Shown here: piece after piece, positions 25,801-34,628 of the stretch
How positions within the stretch are numbered: position 1 is the stretch's first letter
Layout: every line of letters starts with the position of its first letter
Assembly (NCBI GenBank): GCA_029248105.1
Contig: JAQWJZ010000037.1
Location: 1 to 64,000 of the forward strand
From: Flavobacteriales bacterium
GTDB taxonomy: Bacteria; Bacteroidota; Bacteroidia; Flavobacteriales; UBA7312
Direction: 5' to 3'
DNA length: 64,000 nucleotides
Notes under the pieces: model-generated
What the model saw: only the letters and a program-made list of their open reading frames with translations
What the model was told of the DNA's origin: nothing
Database searches by the model: none
Program-made: the position numbers and the translations under genes

Positions 25801-27246
25801 ATGCGAGTCCATCTTTTATTTATAGTATTTTTATTTTATACACTACAAACGTTTTCTCAAAATTGTCCACAACCAACGGGCTTATACACGGATAATTACA
25901 ACTTTAATTCTTCTTCGGCCTCTGTTGTAGGTCATTGGGATTCCTTGTTAGGTACTGGAGTTCAGCACTTTCTTGTCAATTATAAACAAATTGATTCTTT
26001 AGAATGGAACAATTTAGCCAACTTAGATAGTACTTCAACAAGTAAAATTATTGGTTTATTAGAATATAACACAACTTATGTATGGAGAGTTGCTGCTTAT
26101 TGTTCAGAAAACTATCAAGACCCAAGTGAATGGTCTGTTGTAGATACTTTTACGACTTTGGAATACGTAGAATGTCCAATGTCGTCCAATATTTACTCTG
26201 ATAATGTTATTGTTACTGAAGTTACTGGTTTTGCCGATGGCCACTGGGATTCTATGCTGGGTATGGGAGTCGATCATTTTATGGTTGGTTACAAATCAAT
26301 AGATGATACATCTTGGAATTATATTTCTAATTTGGATAGTACTGCCAATTCAAGAACAATTGGTGGCGACCTTGAGCATGAAAATTATTACGAGTGGAAA
26401 ATTAAAGCTTTTTGCTCACAAAATCAGAGTTATTATTCAGATTGGTCTGTAAGCGATACGTTTTACATTGGTATCTTTGTTCCTCAAGAATTTGAACCCG
26501 AAATTAGTATTGATTTATCGTCCTTGCTTTGTGAGGATTTAACAGATATTAATTTTGAGATTGAACAAGGGCTAAACCAACCAGATATTCAGTCAACTAC
26601 AGTTAATTCAAATCAAGGTAGTTTAGATTTAGAAAACCTAGAAATTGGTCAAAATGTTGGTTTTGCAACTGCTGTTACTGGTATCAATGATTTTATCAAT
26701 AATGAATACTCTTTAGTGGTAGGTGATATATTGATAGATGAAAACACCGTAGAAATTGACTTGGTTGAGGATGACAATGTTCAATTTTCATTCACGATAA
26801 TTAATCTTGATGATGGTGGTATAGAATTATTTATTGTTTCTCCAGCTGACAATAATTCTTATACCGTAGGAAACAGTTTAAACATTACTTTAACAGGGGT
26901 TTTTATTAACCCTAGTCCATCTTTATTACAGTTTGATGTTTCTATATTTTCTGAATTAAATAACAATACTTTTGATCAATTTGATTTTGATATCGATTGT
27001 GAAATTATTTCTATCCATTCTTACGAAAAGACACATGCACTATATCCTAATCCTGCAACCTCTTATGTGGATTTAGCGTTTGAGGGATTAAAGACTATTA
27101 AAATAAGTGATATAAATGGTCAATTGATATCTTCTTTAGAAACATCATCTCAACAGTTAGATATTAAATACCTTTCTTCAGGAATATATTTTGTTGAAAT
27201 TCAAAATGGAGTAAAAAGAAGTGTTGAAAAATTAATTGTTAGATAG
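25801..27246 (+). CDS. T9SS-exported protein with two fibronectin-III-like domains
   Basis: 481 residues. Signal peptide residues 1-19 (TFSQ). Two related fibronectin-III-like domains (about 22-120 and 123-220), each with a GHWDS turn and HFxVxYKxIDxxxWN strand, then a central region of unknown fold, and a C-terminal type A sorting domain (LYPNPATSYVDLAFEG, SGIYFVEIQNGVKRSVEKLI). It is exported by the T9SS and likely anchored at the surface. No catalytic motif. It overlaps the convergent MFS gene by 15 nt. Confidence 0.85.
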   Translation: MRVHLLFIVFLFYTLQTFSQNCPQPTGLYTDNYNFNSSSASVVGHWDSLLGTGVQHFLVNYKQIDSLEWNNLANLDSTSTSKIIGLLEYNTTYVWRVAAYCSENYQDPSEWSVVDTFTTLEYVECPMSSNIYSDNVIVTEVTGFADGHWDSMLGMGVDHFMVGYKSIDDTSWNYISNLDSTANSRTIGGDLEHENYYEWKIKAFCSQNQSYYSDWSVSDTFYIGIFVPQEFEPEISIDLSSLLCEDLTDINFEIEQGLNQPDIQSTTVNSNQGSLDLENLEIGQNVGFATAVTGINDFINNEYSLVVGDILIDENTVEIDLVEDDNVQFSFTIINLDDGGIELFIVSPADNNSYTVGNSLNITLTGVFINPSPSLLQFDVSIFSELNNNTFDQFDFDIDCEIISIHSYEKTHALYPNPATSYVDLAFEGLKTIKISDINGQLISSLETSSQQLDIKYLSSGIYFVEIQNGVKRSVEKLIVR

Positions 27247-28404
27247 TTGTTTTAGCTTTAGAGAAGCAAGAACTCCACATATTCCAACAATTATACTTAG
27301 TAATAAAAAGCTCTGGCTTAAAGTGTATACGTCAGCTATCCACCCCATTAATGGTGCAATAACAGCAAATGTTGCTCGAATGCAAAAGCTTCTTATAGAT
27401 AATACTGTTGCTCGCATGTTTGAGGGGGTAATATCATTGATGTAGGTGCGCATAACAGGAGTTGCAACCCCCCTAAATAAATAAACAATACCTATCATTA
27501 CTAAGCCCATAATAGCTGTTGATTTAGAAAGTAAAAATATGGGGATGCTAATACCCAAACTAATGAGTATTAAGAAACTATTCTTGGAAAAGAATTTTTG
27601 TAATCTATAAGCATTAATAGATGAAAAGCCAGTAATAAGGTTTAAAAACGCCCAAGCAAAGCCAAAGTATTTTAAAGGCATATTAATACTTTTGAAATAA
27701 GGCTGTGCAAACCATGCTAATGATAATGTAGCAAATCCAACTGCTGAAGAAAGTATAATCAACCATTTCAAGACCTTATTTTCAACAAGTGAAAATTTAA
27801 CAACTTGCCAAATAGCTTTAAATTTTTTGGGTAATCTATTTTCCTTATGCACTTTAGGCTCAACTAGCATAAAAGTAAATGGAATAATAAGAGCCGCTAC
27901 GACGACTTGCACATGCCAAGGCAAACGCAAAGATATTTCGGCTAATAGGCCACCGCAAATTCCTGCTATTGCCTCAGAAAAGTTGCCTATTCCATAGGCT
28001 ACTCCTTCTACTTTGGTGTATTCTTCTTCCTTTTTACTTTCGGCAAGAGAGTCGTACATAAGAGCAGAGTCAGCACCTGAAATAAAACTTGAACCTATAC
28101 CCAAAATGATTTCACCAATAAAAAAATACCAGAAGTTGAAAGAAAGACTAATCACTAAAAAACCTAAAAAACAGAATATAGTTCCAAGTATCATGGTATG
28201 TTTTCTTCCAAAAACATCGGCTAAATATCCAGATGGTATTTCCATTGCGGCGACCATAAAAGAATAGATTCCTTGAAGTATCATGACTTGCTGTAAGCTT
28301 AATCCGTTTTCTTGAAAGAAAAGAACCACTATAGGCATTGCCACCATAAACCATTTCAGTCCTTTAATGACATATAGTTTCCAGATGTTAGAATATACAC
28401 TCAT
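27232..28404 (-). CDS. MFS transporter
   Basis: 390 residues with about 12 predicted membrane helices. The second helix is followed by the MFS motif A-like loop (GYLADVFGRKHTMILG). EIPSGYLADVFG and GIGSSFISGADSALMYDSLAE resemble the Bacteroidota group annotated as MFS efflux-like transporters. Substrate unknown. Separated from the upstream xerD gene by 1 nt, so the two are translated from one message. Confidence 0.88.
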   Translation of the reverse strand: MSVYSNIWKLYVIKGLKWFMVAMPIVVLFFQENGLSLQQVMILQGIYSFMVAAMEIPSGYLADVFGRKHTMILGTIFCFLGFLVISLSFNFWYFFIGEIILGIGSSFISGADSALMYDSLAESKKEEEYTKVEGVAYGIGNFSEAIAGICGGLLAEISLRLPWHVQVVVAALIIPFTFMLVEPKVHKENRLPKKFKAIWQVVKFSLVENKVLKWLIILSSAVGFATLSLAWFAQPYFKSINMPLKYFGFAWAFLNLITGFSSINAYRLQKFFSKNSFLILISLGISIPIFLLSKSTAIMGLVMIGIVYLFRGVATPVMRTYINDITPSNMRATVLSIRSFCIRATFAVIAPLMGWIADVYTLSQSFLLLSIIVGICGVLASLKLKQLSNN

Positions 28405-28405
28405 C

Positions 28406-29305
28406 TTAGGACCTAGGGTGATGTGATATGATAGACTCTCTTAAAAATGCTCTATTGATATGGGTGTATAGTTGAGTAGTTGTGATGGATTCGTGTCCTA
28501 GCATTTCTTGTACTGCTCTAAGATTAGCGCCTCTTTCTATTAATTCAGTAGCAAAACTATGTCTAAATGTATGAGGGCTAATATTTTTTTTAATCTGCGC
28601 TTTAACAGCTAATTCTTTCACAATATTGAAAATAGATACTCGACTTAAATGTTTACCTCTTTTACTAAGAAAAATAAAGTCTTCATGACCTATTTCTATA
28701 GATTGATGACAGCGGATTTCATTAATATAAATAGTCAAAACGTTAGCTGTAACCTTGCCCATTGGTATTAAACGCTCTTTATCTCCTTTACCAGTGACTT
28801 TTATAAACCCATCATTTTTGTACCAATTAGAAAGCTTTAAGTTGATTAATTCAGAGACTCTTAATCCGCAACCATAAAGAGTTTCTATAATTGCTTTATT
28901 GCGCTGCCCTTGTGGATGACTCAAGTCAATTGCATTAACAATCGTATCAATTTCTTCTGTGCTCAAAGTATCGGGAAGTTTTAAACCTTTTTTTGGACCT
29001 TCAATAAGATGACTAGGATCGTTTTTTATAATATCCTCAAGAATTAAGTATTTGAAAAAAGCCTTAACGCCAGATAATATTCTAGCTTGTGTACTAGCAC
29101 TCATTCCAATTTCTGCAATCCATCTAATAAATGAGGTTAAATCCTTAGTGCTTATCTTTTTTACACTAAGTTTAGTTTCATTCATTTCTAGGTAATCTAC
29201 AAGTTTGTTGACATCTCTAATGTAGGATTCAACAGAGTTTTCAGACAGAGAACGCTCAAGCATTAAATAAGAACGAAAGCCATTTATATTATTTTTCCAA
29301 CTCAT
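28406..29305 (-). CDS. xerD: site-specific tyrosine recombinase XerD
   Basis: 299 residues, normal length. N-terminal SAM-like DNA-binding domain (FRSYLMLERSLSENSVESYI). Catalytic domain with all active residues: Arg in LYGCGLRVSELINL, Lys in GKGDKERLIPMG, HxxR in SPHTFRHSFATELIERG, His in MLGHESITTTQLY, and the Tyr nucleophile in TQLYTHI. It resolves chromosome dimers at dif with XerC; the lack of any mobile-element genes nearby argues for the housekeeping role. First gene of a pair with the MFS transporter. Confidence 0.92.
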   Translation of the reverse strand: MSWKNNINGFRSYLMLERSLSENSVESYIRDVNKLVDYLEMNETKLSVKKISTKDLTSFIRWIAEIGMSASTQARILSGVKAFFKYLILEDIIKNDPSHLIEGPKKGLKLPDTLSTEEIDTIVNAIDLSHPQGQRNKAIIETLYGCGLRVSELINLKLSNWYKNDGFIKVTGKGDKERLIPMGKVTANVLTIYINEIRCHQSIEIGHEDFIFLSKRGKHLSRVSIFNIVKELAVKAQIKKNISPHTFRHSFATELIERGANLRAVQEMLGHESITTTQLYTHINRAFLRESIISHHPRS

Positions 29306-29309
29306 TGAT

Positions 29310-29317
29310 TACTTTTG
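29310..29317 (+). promoter_or_regulatory. -7 promoter element 4 nt before aroQ
   Basis: TACTTTTG, then tact, then ATG at 29322. Predicted leaderless mRNA. It lies immediately beside the start of the divergent xerD gene. Confidence 0.5.
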
Positions 29318-29321
29318 TACT

Positions 29322-29741
29322 ATGAAAGTTATCATCATTAATGGTCCAAATTTAAACTTATTAGGTTTAAGAGAAAAGAGTATTTATGGAGAAAAGTCTT
29401 TTGATGCGTATTATAAAGAACTTTGCGCTAAATTCTCTTCTATTAATTTTAGCTACTACCAGAGCAATGTAGAAGGGGAGATTATCAATTTTCTTCATGA
29501 AAATGGCTTTGAGGCAGACGCTATTATTTTAAATGCAGGAGGTTATACCCACACTTCAGTAGCTATTGCTGATGCTATTTCTTCTGTACAGTCTCCTGTT
29601 ATTGAGGTACATATTTCTAATATTTATTCTAGAGAAGAGTTTCGAAAAAAATCACTTATTGCTCCATATTGTAAGGGTAGTATATGTGGTTTTGGTTTGG
29701 ATAGCTATCGCTTGGCAATAGAAAGCTTAACTTCTATTTAG
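29322..29741 (+). CDS. aroQ: type II 3-dehydroquinate dehydratase
   Basis: 139 residues, dodecameric class II enzyme of the shikimate pathway. Seen: IINGPNLNLLGLREKSIYG (with the catalytic Arg/Tyr loop), YYQSNVEGEIINFLHE, ILNAGGYTHTSVAIADAI and VIEVHISNIYSREEFRKKS (catalytic His). It converts 3-dehydroquinate to 3-dehydroshikimate. Monocistronic, divergent from xerD with 16 nt between start codons, and overlaps the convergent small gene by 8 nt. Confidence 0.97.
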   Translation: MKVIIINGPNLNLLGLREKSIYGEKSFDAYYKELCAKFSSINFSYYQSNVEGEIINFLHENGFEADAIILNAGGYTHTSVAIADAISSVQSPVIEVHISNIYSREEFRKKSLIAPYCKGSICGFGLDSYRLAIESLTSI

Positions 29742-29970
29742 CAAGAAAACCTCTGTGAGGTCTTAGTTTATTTTTAACAAAATCTAAATTACTTTCGTAT
29801 ATACAAATGGAGCAAATGCTATGTAGGTCATTAATTTTTTCAGTTTTATGTTCTAAAAAAGGGATATTCTCTTTTTTCATAAATTCAACAAGGTGAATTA
29901 GCTGGTGCTCGGCTGTTTTTAAAGCATCTTCCCCTCTAAAATCCCAAACCAAACGAATCTTATTTTCCAT
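29734..29970 (-). CDS. small conserved-looking protein downstream of ddl
   Basis: 78 residues, no signal or membrane segment. MENKIRLVWDFRGEDALKTA, HLVEFMKKENIPF and KNKLRPHRGFLAK suggest an alpha/beta fold. Not recognised. It overlaps ddl by 11 nt on the same strand, which suggests translational coupling, and overlaps the convergent aroQ by 8 nt. No function assigned. Confidence 0.65.
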   Translation of the reverse strand: MENKIRLVWDFRGEDALKTAEHQLIHLVEFMKKENIPFLEHKTEKINDLHSICSICIYESNLDFVKNKLRPHRGFLAK

Positions 29971-30934
29971 TAAACATATGCTTTACAGATTGATTAAATA
30001 ATTCCGATAGTGTTATGCCTTTACACTTAGCCTGTTGTGGAATAATACTTTCTTCAGAAAGTCCTGGAACGGTATTCGCTTCTATCATATAAGGTTCATC
30101 ATTCATAATGATGTAGTCTATTCTAGCTATTCCATCCAATTCAAGCAATTGATAAATTTCAATTGTTTTTTCTGAAACTTTTTGAGCTAGCTGTTGGCTT
30201 ATACGAGCGGGGGTAATTTCATTTGATTTTCCTTCGTATTTAGCTTCATAATCGAAGAATTCGTTCTCACTAACAATCTCTGTGATAGGAAATGTATCTA
30301 TTTTTTGGTTTAGGTTGTGTACACCACAAGTGACCTCAGTTCCTATAAGTAAGGATTCAATAAGTATATAATTATCTTGTTCGAAAGCTTTTTCTATAGC
30401 TGGTATGAGTTCATCTTCAGATTTTACTTTACTAATTCCAAAACTACTTCCGTTTCCATTAGGCTTAACAAAACATGGAAGACCTAGCTTTTTAATAATA
30501 TCTGAACAATTGATTTGCTCTCCTTTTTCTAGTTTTATAGATTCGGCACATAGAATTCCACAGCTTCTAAGAAAATCGTTACAGGCGCCTTTATCAAAAC
30601 TCAATTCCGATGCCTTTACACCTGAGCAGGTATAAGGAATATTTAAATTATCAAGGTAATGTTGCAAAACACCATTTTCTCCTGGCGCACCATGAATAGC
30701 CATAAAAACACCATCAAATTTTATTTTTTGACCGTCAATATTTACACTAAAGTCAGATTTATCGATAGGGTATGATTTTCCATTGTTTTCTAATCTCCAA
30801 CCTTCATTGTCAATAATTACAGAATAGGTATTGTATCTGTTCTTATCTAGGAATTTCATAGCTACCATTCCACTTTTTAGTGAAACAACCTTTTCAGCAG
30901 AAAAGCCTCCCATCACAACTGCAATATTCTTCAT
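29960..30934 (-). CDS. ddl: D-alanine--D-alanine ligase
   Basis: 324 residues, ATP-grasp enzyme making the D-Ala-D-Ala dipeptide of peptidoglycan. Seen: VVMGGFSAEKVVSLKSG, GVFMAIHGAPGENGVLQHYL, YTCSGVKASELSFDKG, LPCFVKPNGNGSSFGISKVK (ATP-grasp Lys and glycine loop), and MIEANTVPGLSEESIIPQQ with metal-binding residues. Its -7 box lies 4 nt before the start codon. The divergent neighbour encodes a PASTA-domain membrane protein, another cell-wall-linked gene. Confidence 0.95.
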   Translation of the reverse strand: MKNIAVVMGGFSAEKVVSLKSGMVAMKFLDKNRYNTYSVIIDNEGWRLENNGKSYPIDKSDFSVNIDGQKIKFDGVFMAIHGAPGENGVLQHYLDNLNIPYTCSGVKASELSFDKGACNDFLRSCGILCAESIKLEKGEQINCSDIIKKLGLPCFVKPNGNGSSFGISKVKSEDELIPAIEKAFEQDNYILIESLLIGTEVTCGVHNLNQKIDTFPITEIVSENEFFDYEAKYEGKSNEITPARISQQLAQKVSEKTIEIYQLLELDGIARIDYIIMNDEPYMIEANTVPGLSEESIIPQQAKCKGITLSELFNQSVKHMFNGK

Positions 30935-30938
30935 AATT

Positions 30939-30946
30939 CAAAAATA
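30939..30946 (-). promoter_or_regulatory. -7 promoter element 4 nt before ddl
   Basis: TATTTTTG on the minus strand, then aatt, then ATG at 30934. Predicted leaderless mRNA. Confidence 0.5.
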
Positions 30947-30986
30947 AACTAAATACATATAAACACCACATGGGCAGCATAATTAT

Positions 30987-30994
30987 TATATTTG
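30987..30994 (+). promoter_or_regulatory. -7 promoter element for the PASTA gene
   Basis: TATATTTG, 19 nt before the ATG at 31014. The ddl and PASTA promoters lie back to back in 80 nt. Confidence 0.45.
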
Positions 30995-31013
30995 TTTTTC
31001 GTTATCGATTATT

Positions 31014-31808
31014 ATGGAAGACAACAATAAGTCCTGGTTATCATTTATAACTACTAAAACATTTTTTAAAAACCTATCCCTTTCTTTAGGTTTAGGTGTT
31101 TTAATAGTCTTGTCGGTATTGATTGTTTTAAGGTTTTACACTCGGCACGATAATTTAATCGAGTTGCCCAATTTTAGTGGTTTAGATATTAAAGTTGTTG
31201 ATAGTGTGTTGGTAGAGAAATCATTGCGTTACATAGTTATTGATTCTGTTTTTAATAGTGAACTTGCTCCGCTGAGTATCATCGATCAAGACCCTGTTGC
31301 TGGTTCTTTTGTAAAGGAGGATAGACGTATTTATCTTACTGTAGTAGCCAAACGTAAAAAACAAGTTCAAGTTCCTCGACTTGTTGATTTAAGTTTGAGA
31401 AGAGCTGTGTCTAAATTGAAATCTCTTGAATTATCTGTTGGAAATCTGTCTTTTGTACCTGATATGGCAAAGAATGCTGTTTTAAAGCAACTTGTTGATG
31501 GTAAAGAAATTGAATCTGGAATATTAGTTCCGGTAGGTACAAATGTAGACTTAGTCGTTGGTAATGGTTTAAGTGATGTTATGGTTAATCTTCCAAACTT
31601 AAAAGGCTTAACAAAAGAAGATGCTGAAATATTATTGCAGATGAATTCCATAAATGTGGGCTTAGTTCTTTATGATTCTTCAGTAAAAGATAGTAGTATA
31701 GCAGTAGTATATCGACAACGTCCATCTGCAGATGAGAATGCCATGATTAATCTAGGTAGGAATGTTGATATTTATCTTAAACCTCCAAATAACACTATCG
31801 ATGAATAG
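31014..31808 (+). CDS. single-pass membrane protein with three PASTA domains
   Basis: 264 residues. N-terminal cytosolic tail of about 20 residues, one membrane helix (LGLGVLIVLSVLIVLRFY), then three PASTA modules outside (IELPNFSGLDIKVVDSVL; VQVPRLVDLSLRRAVSKL; VNLPNLKGLTKEDAEILL), each ending in a DxxL(T/K)V-like strand. PASTA modules bind peptidoglycan or muropeptides. No kinase or transpeptidase domain is attached. Divergent from ddl. The stop codon overlaps the start of the next gene (ATGAATAG). Confidence 0.88.
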   Translation: MEDNNKSWLSFITTKTFFKNLSLSLGLGVLIVLSVLIVLRFYTRHDNLIELPNFSGLDIKVVDSVLVEKSLRYIVIDSVFNSELAPLSIIDQDPVAGSFVKEDRRIYLTVVAKRKKQVQVPRLVDLSLRRAVSKLKSLELSVGNLSFVPDMAKNAVLKQLVDGKEIESGILVPVGTNVDLVVGNGLSDVMVNLPNLKGLTKEDAEILLQMNSINVGLVLYDSSVKDSSIAVVYRQRPSADENAMINLGRNVDIYLKPPNNTIDE

Positions 31809-33615
31809 ATTATTCTTTTTATTCTTCTGTATAGGTCAAACATTAATAGCTCAAGAGTTTGTCAATCCATTGATGTTAAATACCCAATTACCCGATGCCA
31901 ATTCTAGATCATCTCTAGTGATTAGCACGACCCTTGAATTGCCATTTTATGATGATTTCTCTGATTATTCAGTTTATCCGAAACCCTCTCATTGGATAGA
32001 TAAGGATGTGTTTATAAACAAAAAATACGCTGTCAATCCACTAAACCTAGGAGTCGCAACTTTTGATGGTCTTGACTCTCTTGGTAAACCTAGAAATTTA
32101 GCTTCAGAAACAGTTCATGGTCCATCGGACTATTTAACCTCAAGACCTATCAATTTGTCTAATTTATCTGAGGTATACTTATCTTTTGCTTTGCAATCTA
32201 CAGGAATTGGTAATGAGCCTGAAGCAAACGATATCTTTAAAATTGAATGCTTAGATACTAGTTTGGTATGGCAAACTGTATGGGATACAACAGGCTATAG
32301 CCTTTCCGATTTTGAAAATATTAAGATTACTATTAATAATTTAACATTTCTTCACAATGCTTTTCAATTTAGATTTCATAATGAAGCTACTTTGTCAGGT
32401 AATTTTGATCATTGGCATATCGATAATGTTTTATTGACTGATGACATCTCATTAAGTGAAGATAATGAGGATATTGCATTTGTTTATGAAACTTCTCAGA
32501 TGTTAAATTTTTACACCTCTGTCCCTTGGTCTCATTTTGATTTAAATAGGGCAGCATATATGGCTCCAACAATGGATACTTGGCTTAGGAATAATTATTC
32601 TACAACACAAAGTGTCGATTATAGATACGATATATATAATAACCAAAACGAATTAATTTTTCATTATCCGTCTACAGGGCCAAGTAGAAATGATGAGATA
32701 CCACCTTTTTTAACAGATAACTTCTCTTATTCTGATGATTCTCCAGCTGCAATAACTGTTGGCGTATCGGCTTTCCCTTCTTCTAGTATTGACTTAGAAT
32801 CAAATACTTTTACTATTGTTCAGTCCATAGCAACAGACGATAACGATTTATTTAAAACGAATGATACTTTACGATATACTCAACATTTTAAAAATTACTA
32901 CTCATTAGACGATGGGTCTGCTGAGGCTTCGTATGGAATTAATGTTGAGGGAGGACTGGTTGCTATGCTGTTTAATATTTCTGAAGACGATACATTGAAA
33001 GCTGTTCAGATTCATTTTGAAGAAAATTTTGAAGATTCTGATGGCTTAGCATTTAGTATTACACTTTGGGATAGTGATGGTGGTGTGCCGTCAGATATTC
33101 TATATCAAAGTCAAATATTCTATCCTAAATATACCGACACTAAAAATGGATTTTATGAATATGTTTTAGAAAATCCTATCAGTGTATCGGGCTCTATTTT
33201 TGTAGGGTGGGAACAATATTACGATGAGATAATAAATGTTGGATTAGATAGAAATACAATTAATAATAACAGGATGTACTATAATTTAGGTGCGGGTTGG
33301 AATCAATCTAATTGTGCTGATTGCGATGGCACTTGGATGATTAGACCAGTATTTGGAAGTTTAACGACCTCTTCATTGGATGAGGCTTCAACAGTTTCAC
33401 TTGATGTATACCCAAACCCTGCTAATTCATCGGTGAATATAGAATTTACAAAGCCATTTACTCTATCTATATATAATTTAAATGGAGAACTCATTCACAA
33501 TGATTTTTCTGATGGTAGTATTGGAATTGATTTACTCTCTTTTTCAAAAGGTATTTATATACTCGAAATCTTATCGAATGATAGGAAATATAGAGAAAAG
33601 CTAGTCGTACAATGA
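31801..33615 (+). CDS. T9SS-exported protein, beta-rich
   Basis: 604 residues from ATG 31801, which overlaps the PASTA stop. An upstream in-frame start at 31762 would put 13 residues before an otherwise standard signal peptide (MNRLFFLFFCIGQTLIAQ). The middle holds a jelly-roll-like region (LELPFYDDFSDYSVYP, FQFRFHNEATLSGNFDHWHI) and a domain with SITLWDSDGGVPSDILYQ. The end is a type A sorting domain (DVYPNPANSSVNIEFTKP, KGIYILEILSNDRKYREKLV). Exported by the T9SS; function unknown. It overlaps the next gene by 4 nt. Confidence 0.85.
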   Translation: MNRLFFLFFCIGQTLIAQEFVNPLMLNTQLPDANSRSSLVISTTLELPFYDDFSDYSVYPKPSHWIDKDVFINKKYAVNPLNLGVATFDGLDSLGKPRNLASETVHGPSDYLTSRPINLSNLSEVYLSFALQSTGIGNEPEANDIFKIECLDTSLVWQTVWDTTGYSLSDFENIKITINNLTFLHNAFQFRFHNEATLSGNFDHWHIDNVLLTDDISLSEDNEDIAFVYETSQMLNFYTSVPWSHFDLNRAAYMAPTMDTWLRNNYSTTQSVDYRYDIYNNQNELIFHYPSTGPSRNDEIPPFLTDNFSYSDDSPAAITVGVSAFPSSSIDLESNTFTIVQSIATDDNDLFKTNDTLRYTQHFKNYYSLDDGSAEASYGINVEGGLVAMLFNISEDDTLKAVQIHFEENFEDSDGLAFSITLWDSDGGVPSDILYQSQIFYPKYTDTKNGFYEYVLENPISVSGSIFVGWEQYYDEIINVGLDRNTINNNRMYYNLGAGWNQSNCADCDGTWMIRPVFGSLTTSSLDEASTVSLDVYPNPANSSVNIEFTKPFTLSIYNLNGELIHNDFSDGSIGIDLLSFSKGIYILEILSNDRKYREKLVVQ

Positions 33616-34628
33616 TAAACGAAGTAGAAGACGAGTTGTTTGAACATCATCGTGTTGTTGCAGATAAGGGTCAAGAGCCACTTAGAGTAGATAAATTTCT
33701 CTTAAATCGTCTTGAGGGAACTTCAAGAAACAGAATACAGCAAGCTGCTGTTGATGGCTACATTAAAGTTAACGATAAAAGCGTTAAATCCAACTATAAG
33801 GTAAAGCCTCATGATATAGTAACGGTTATGTTTAATAACCCGCCTAGAGAAGTAGAATTAATACCACAAGATATTCCATTAGATATTGTTTATGAAGATG
33901 AGGACATTGTGATTTTAAATAAAGAGGCTGGTATGGTTGTGCATCCTGGTTTTGGTAATTATTCAGGTACTTTGGTTAATGCTTTAGCTTTTCACTTCAA
34001 AGATTTGCCTGCCAACGGAGGAGATTTAACACGTCCTGGATTAGTACACCGAATAGATAAAAATACAACTGGACTAATGGTTATTGCTAAGAATGAAGCT
34101 ACTATGACATCATTGTCTAAACAGTTTTATGATAGGACAATTGATAGAAGGTATAATGCTTTAGTTTGGGGAGAATTAAAAGAAGAAGAGGGGACTATTG
34201 ACGGGCATATCGGAAGAAGTTTAAAAAATAGAAAAGTCATGACCGTTTTTCCTGAGGGTGAATATGGAAAACATGCAAAAACACACTATAAAGTGCTTGA
34301 ACGATTTGGTTATATAAGTTTAGTAGAATGTAAACTTGAAACTGGGCGAACTCATCAAATTAGAGTGCACTTTCAACACATAAAACACCCTTTGTTTAAT
34401 GACTTTGAATATGGGGGAGATAAAATTCTTAAAGGAACTACTTTTACAAAGTATAAGCAATTTGTTGAAAATTGCTTTCGTATGATTCCACGTCAATCGT
34501 TACATGCTAAAAGTTTAGCTTTTACTCACCCTAGAACAAAAGAATGGATGAAATTTGATTCTGAACTACCTGAGGATATGAAAAGCGTTATTGAGAAGTG
34601 GAGGAATTATGCTATTCACAAAATTTAA
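33612..34628 (+). CDS. rluD: RluA-family 23S rRNA pseudouridine synthase
   Basis: 338 residues. N-terminal S4 RNA-binding domain (LRVDKFLLNRLEGTSRNRIQ) and a catalytic domain with the Asp motif RPGLVHRIDKNTTGLMVIAK; also DIVYEDEDIVILNKEAGMVVHPG and LVECKLETGRTHQIRVHFQHI. It isomerises uridine to pseudouridine in 23S rRNA; RluD specificity is the usual call for this length. It starts inside the stop region of the T9SS gene (ATGA), so translation is coupled. Its stop interlocks with that of mqnE (TTAA). Confidence 0.93.
   Translation: MINEVEDELFEHHRVVADKGQEPLRVDKFLLNRLEGTSRNRIQQAAVDGYIKVNDKSVKSNYKVKPHDIVTVMFNNPPREVELIPQDIPLDIVYEDEDIVILNKEAGMVVHPGFGNYSGTLVNALAFHFKDLPANGGDLTRPGLVHRIDKNTTGLMVIAKNEATMTSLSKQFYDRTIDRRYNALVWGELKEEEGTIDGHIGRSLKNRKVMTVFPEGEYGKHAKTHYKVLERFGYISLVECKLETGRTHQIRVHFQHIKHPLFNDFEYGGDKILKGTTFTKYKQFVENCFRMIPRQSLHAKSLAFTHPRTKEWMKFDSELPEDMKSVIEKWRNYAIHKI

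Noticed and set aside
28406-29305. Tyrosine recombinase as the integrase of a mobile element
   Set aside because: Its length and motifs fit housekeeping XerD, it is paired with an MFS gene, and there are no phage, transfer or cargo genes nearby and no tRNA adjacent.
31762-31800. Earlier start for the T9SS protein at 31801
   Set aside because: It would put 13 residues in front of an ordinary signal peptide and lies inside the PASTA gene; ATG 31801 fits the coupled ATGAATAG overlap.
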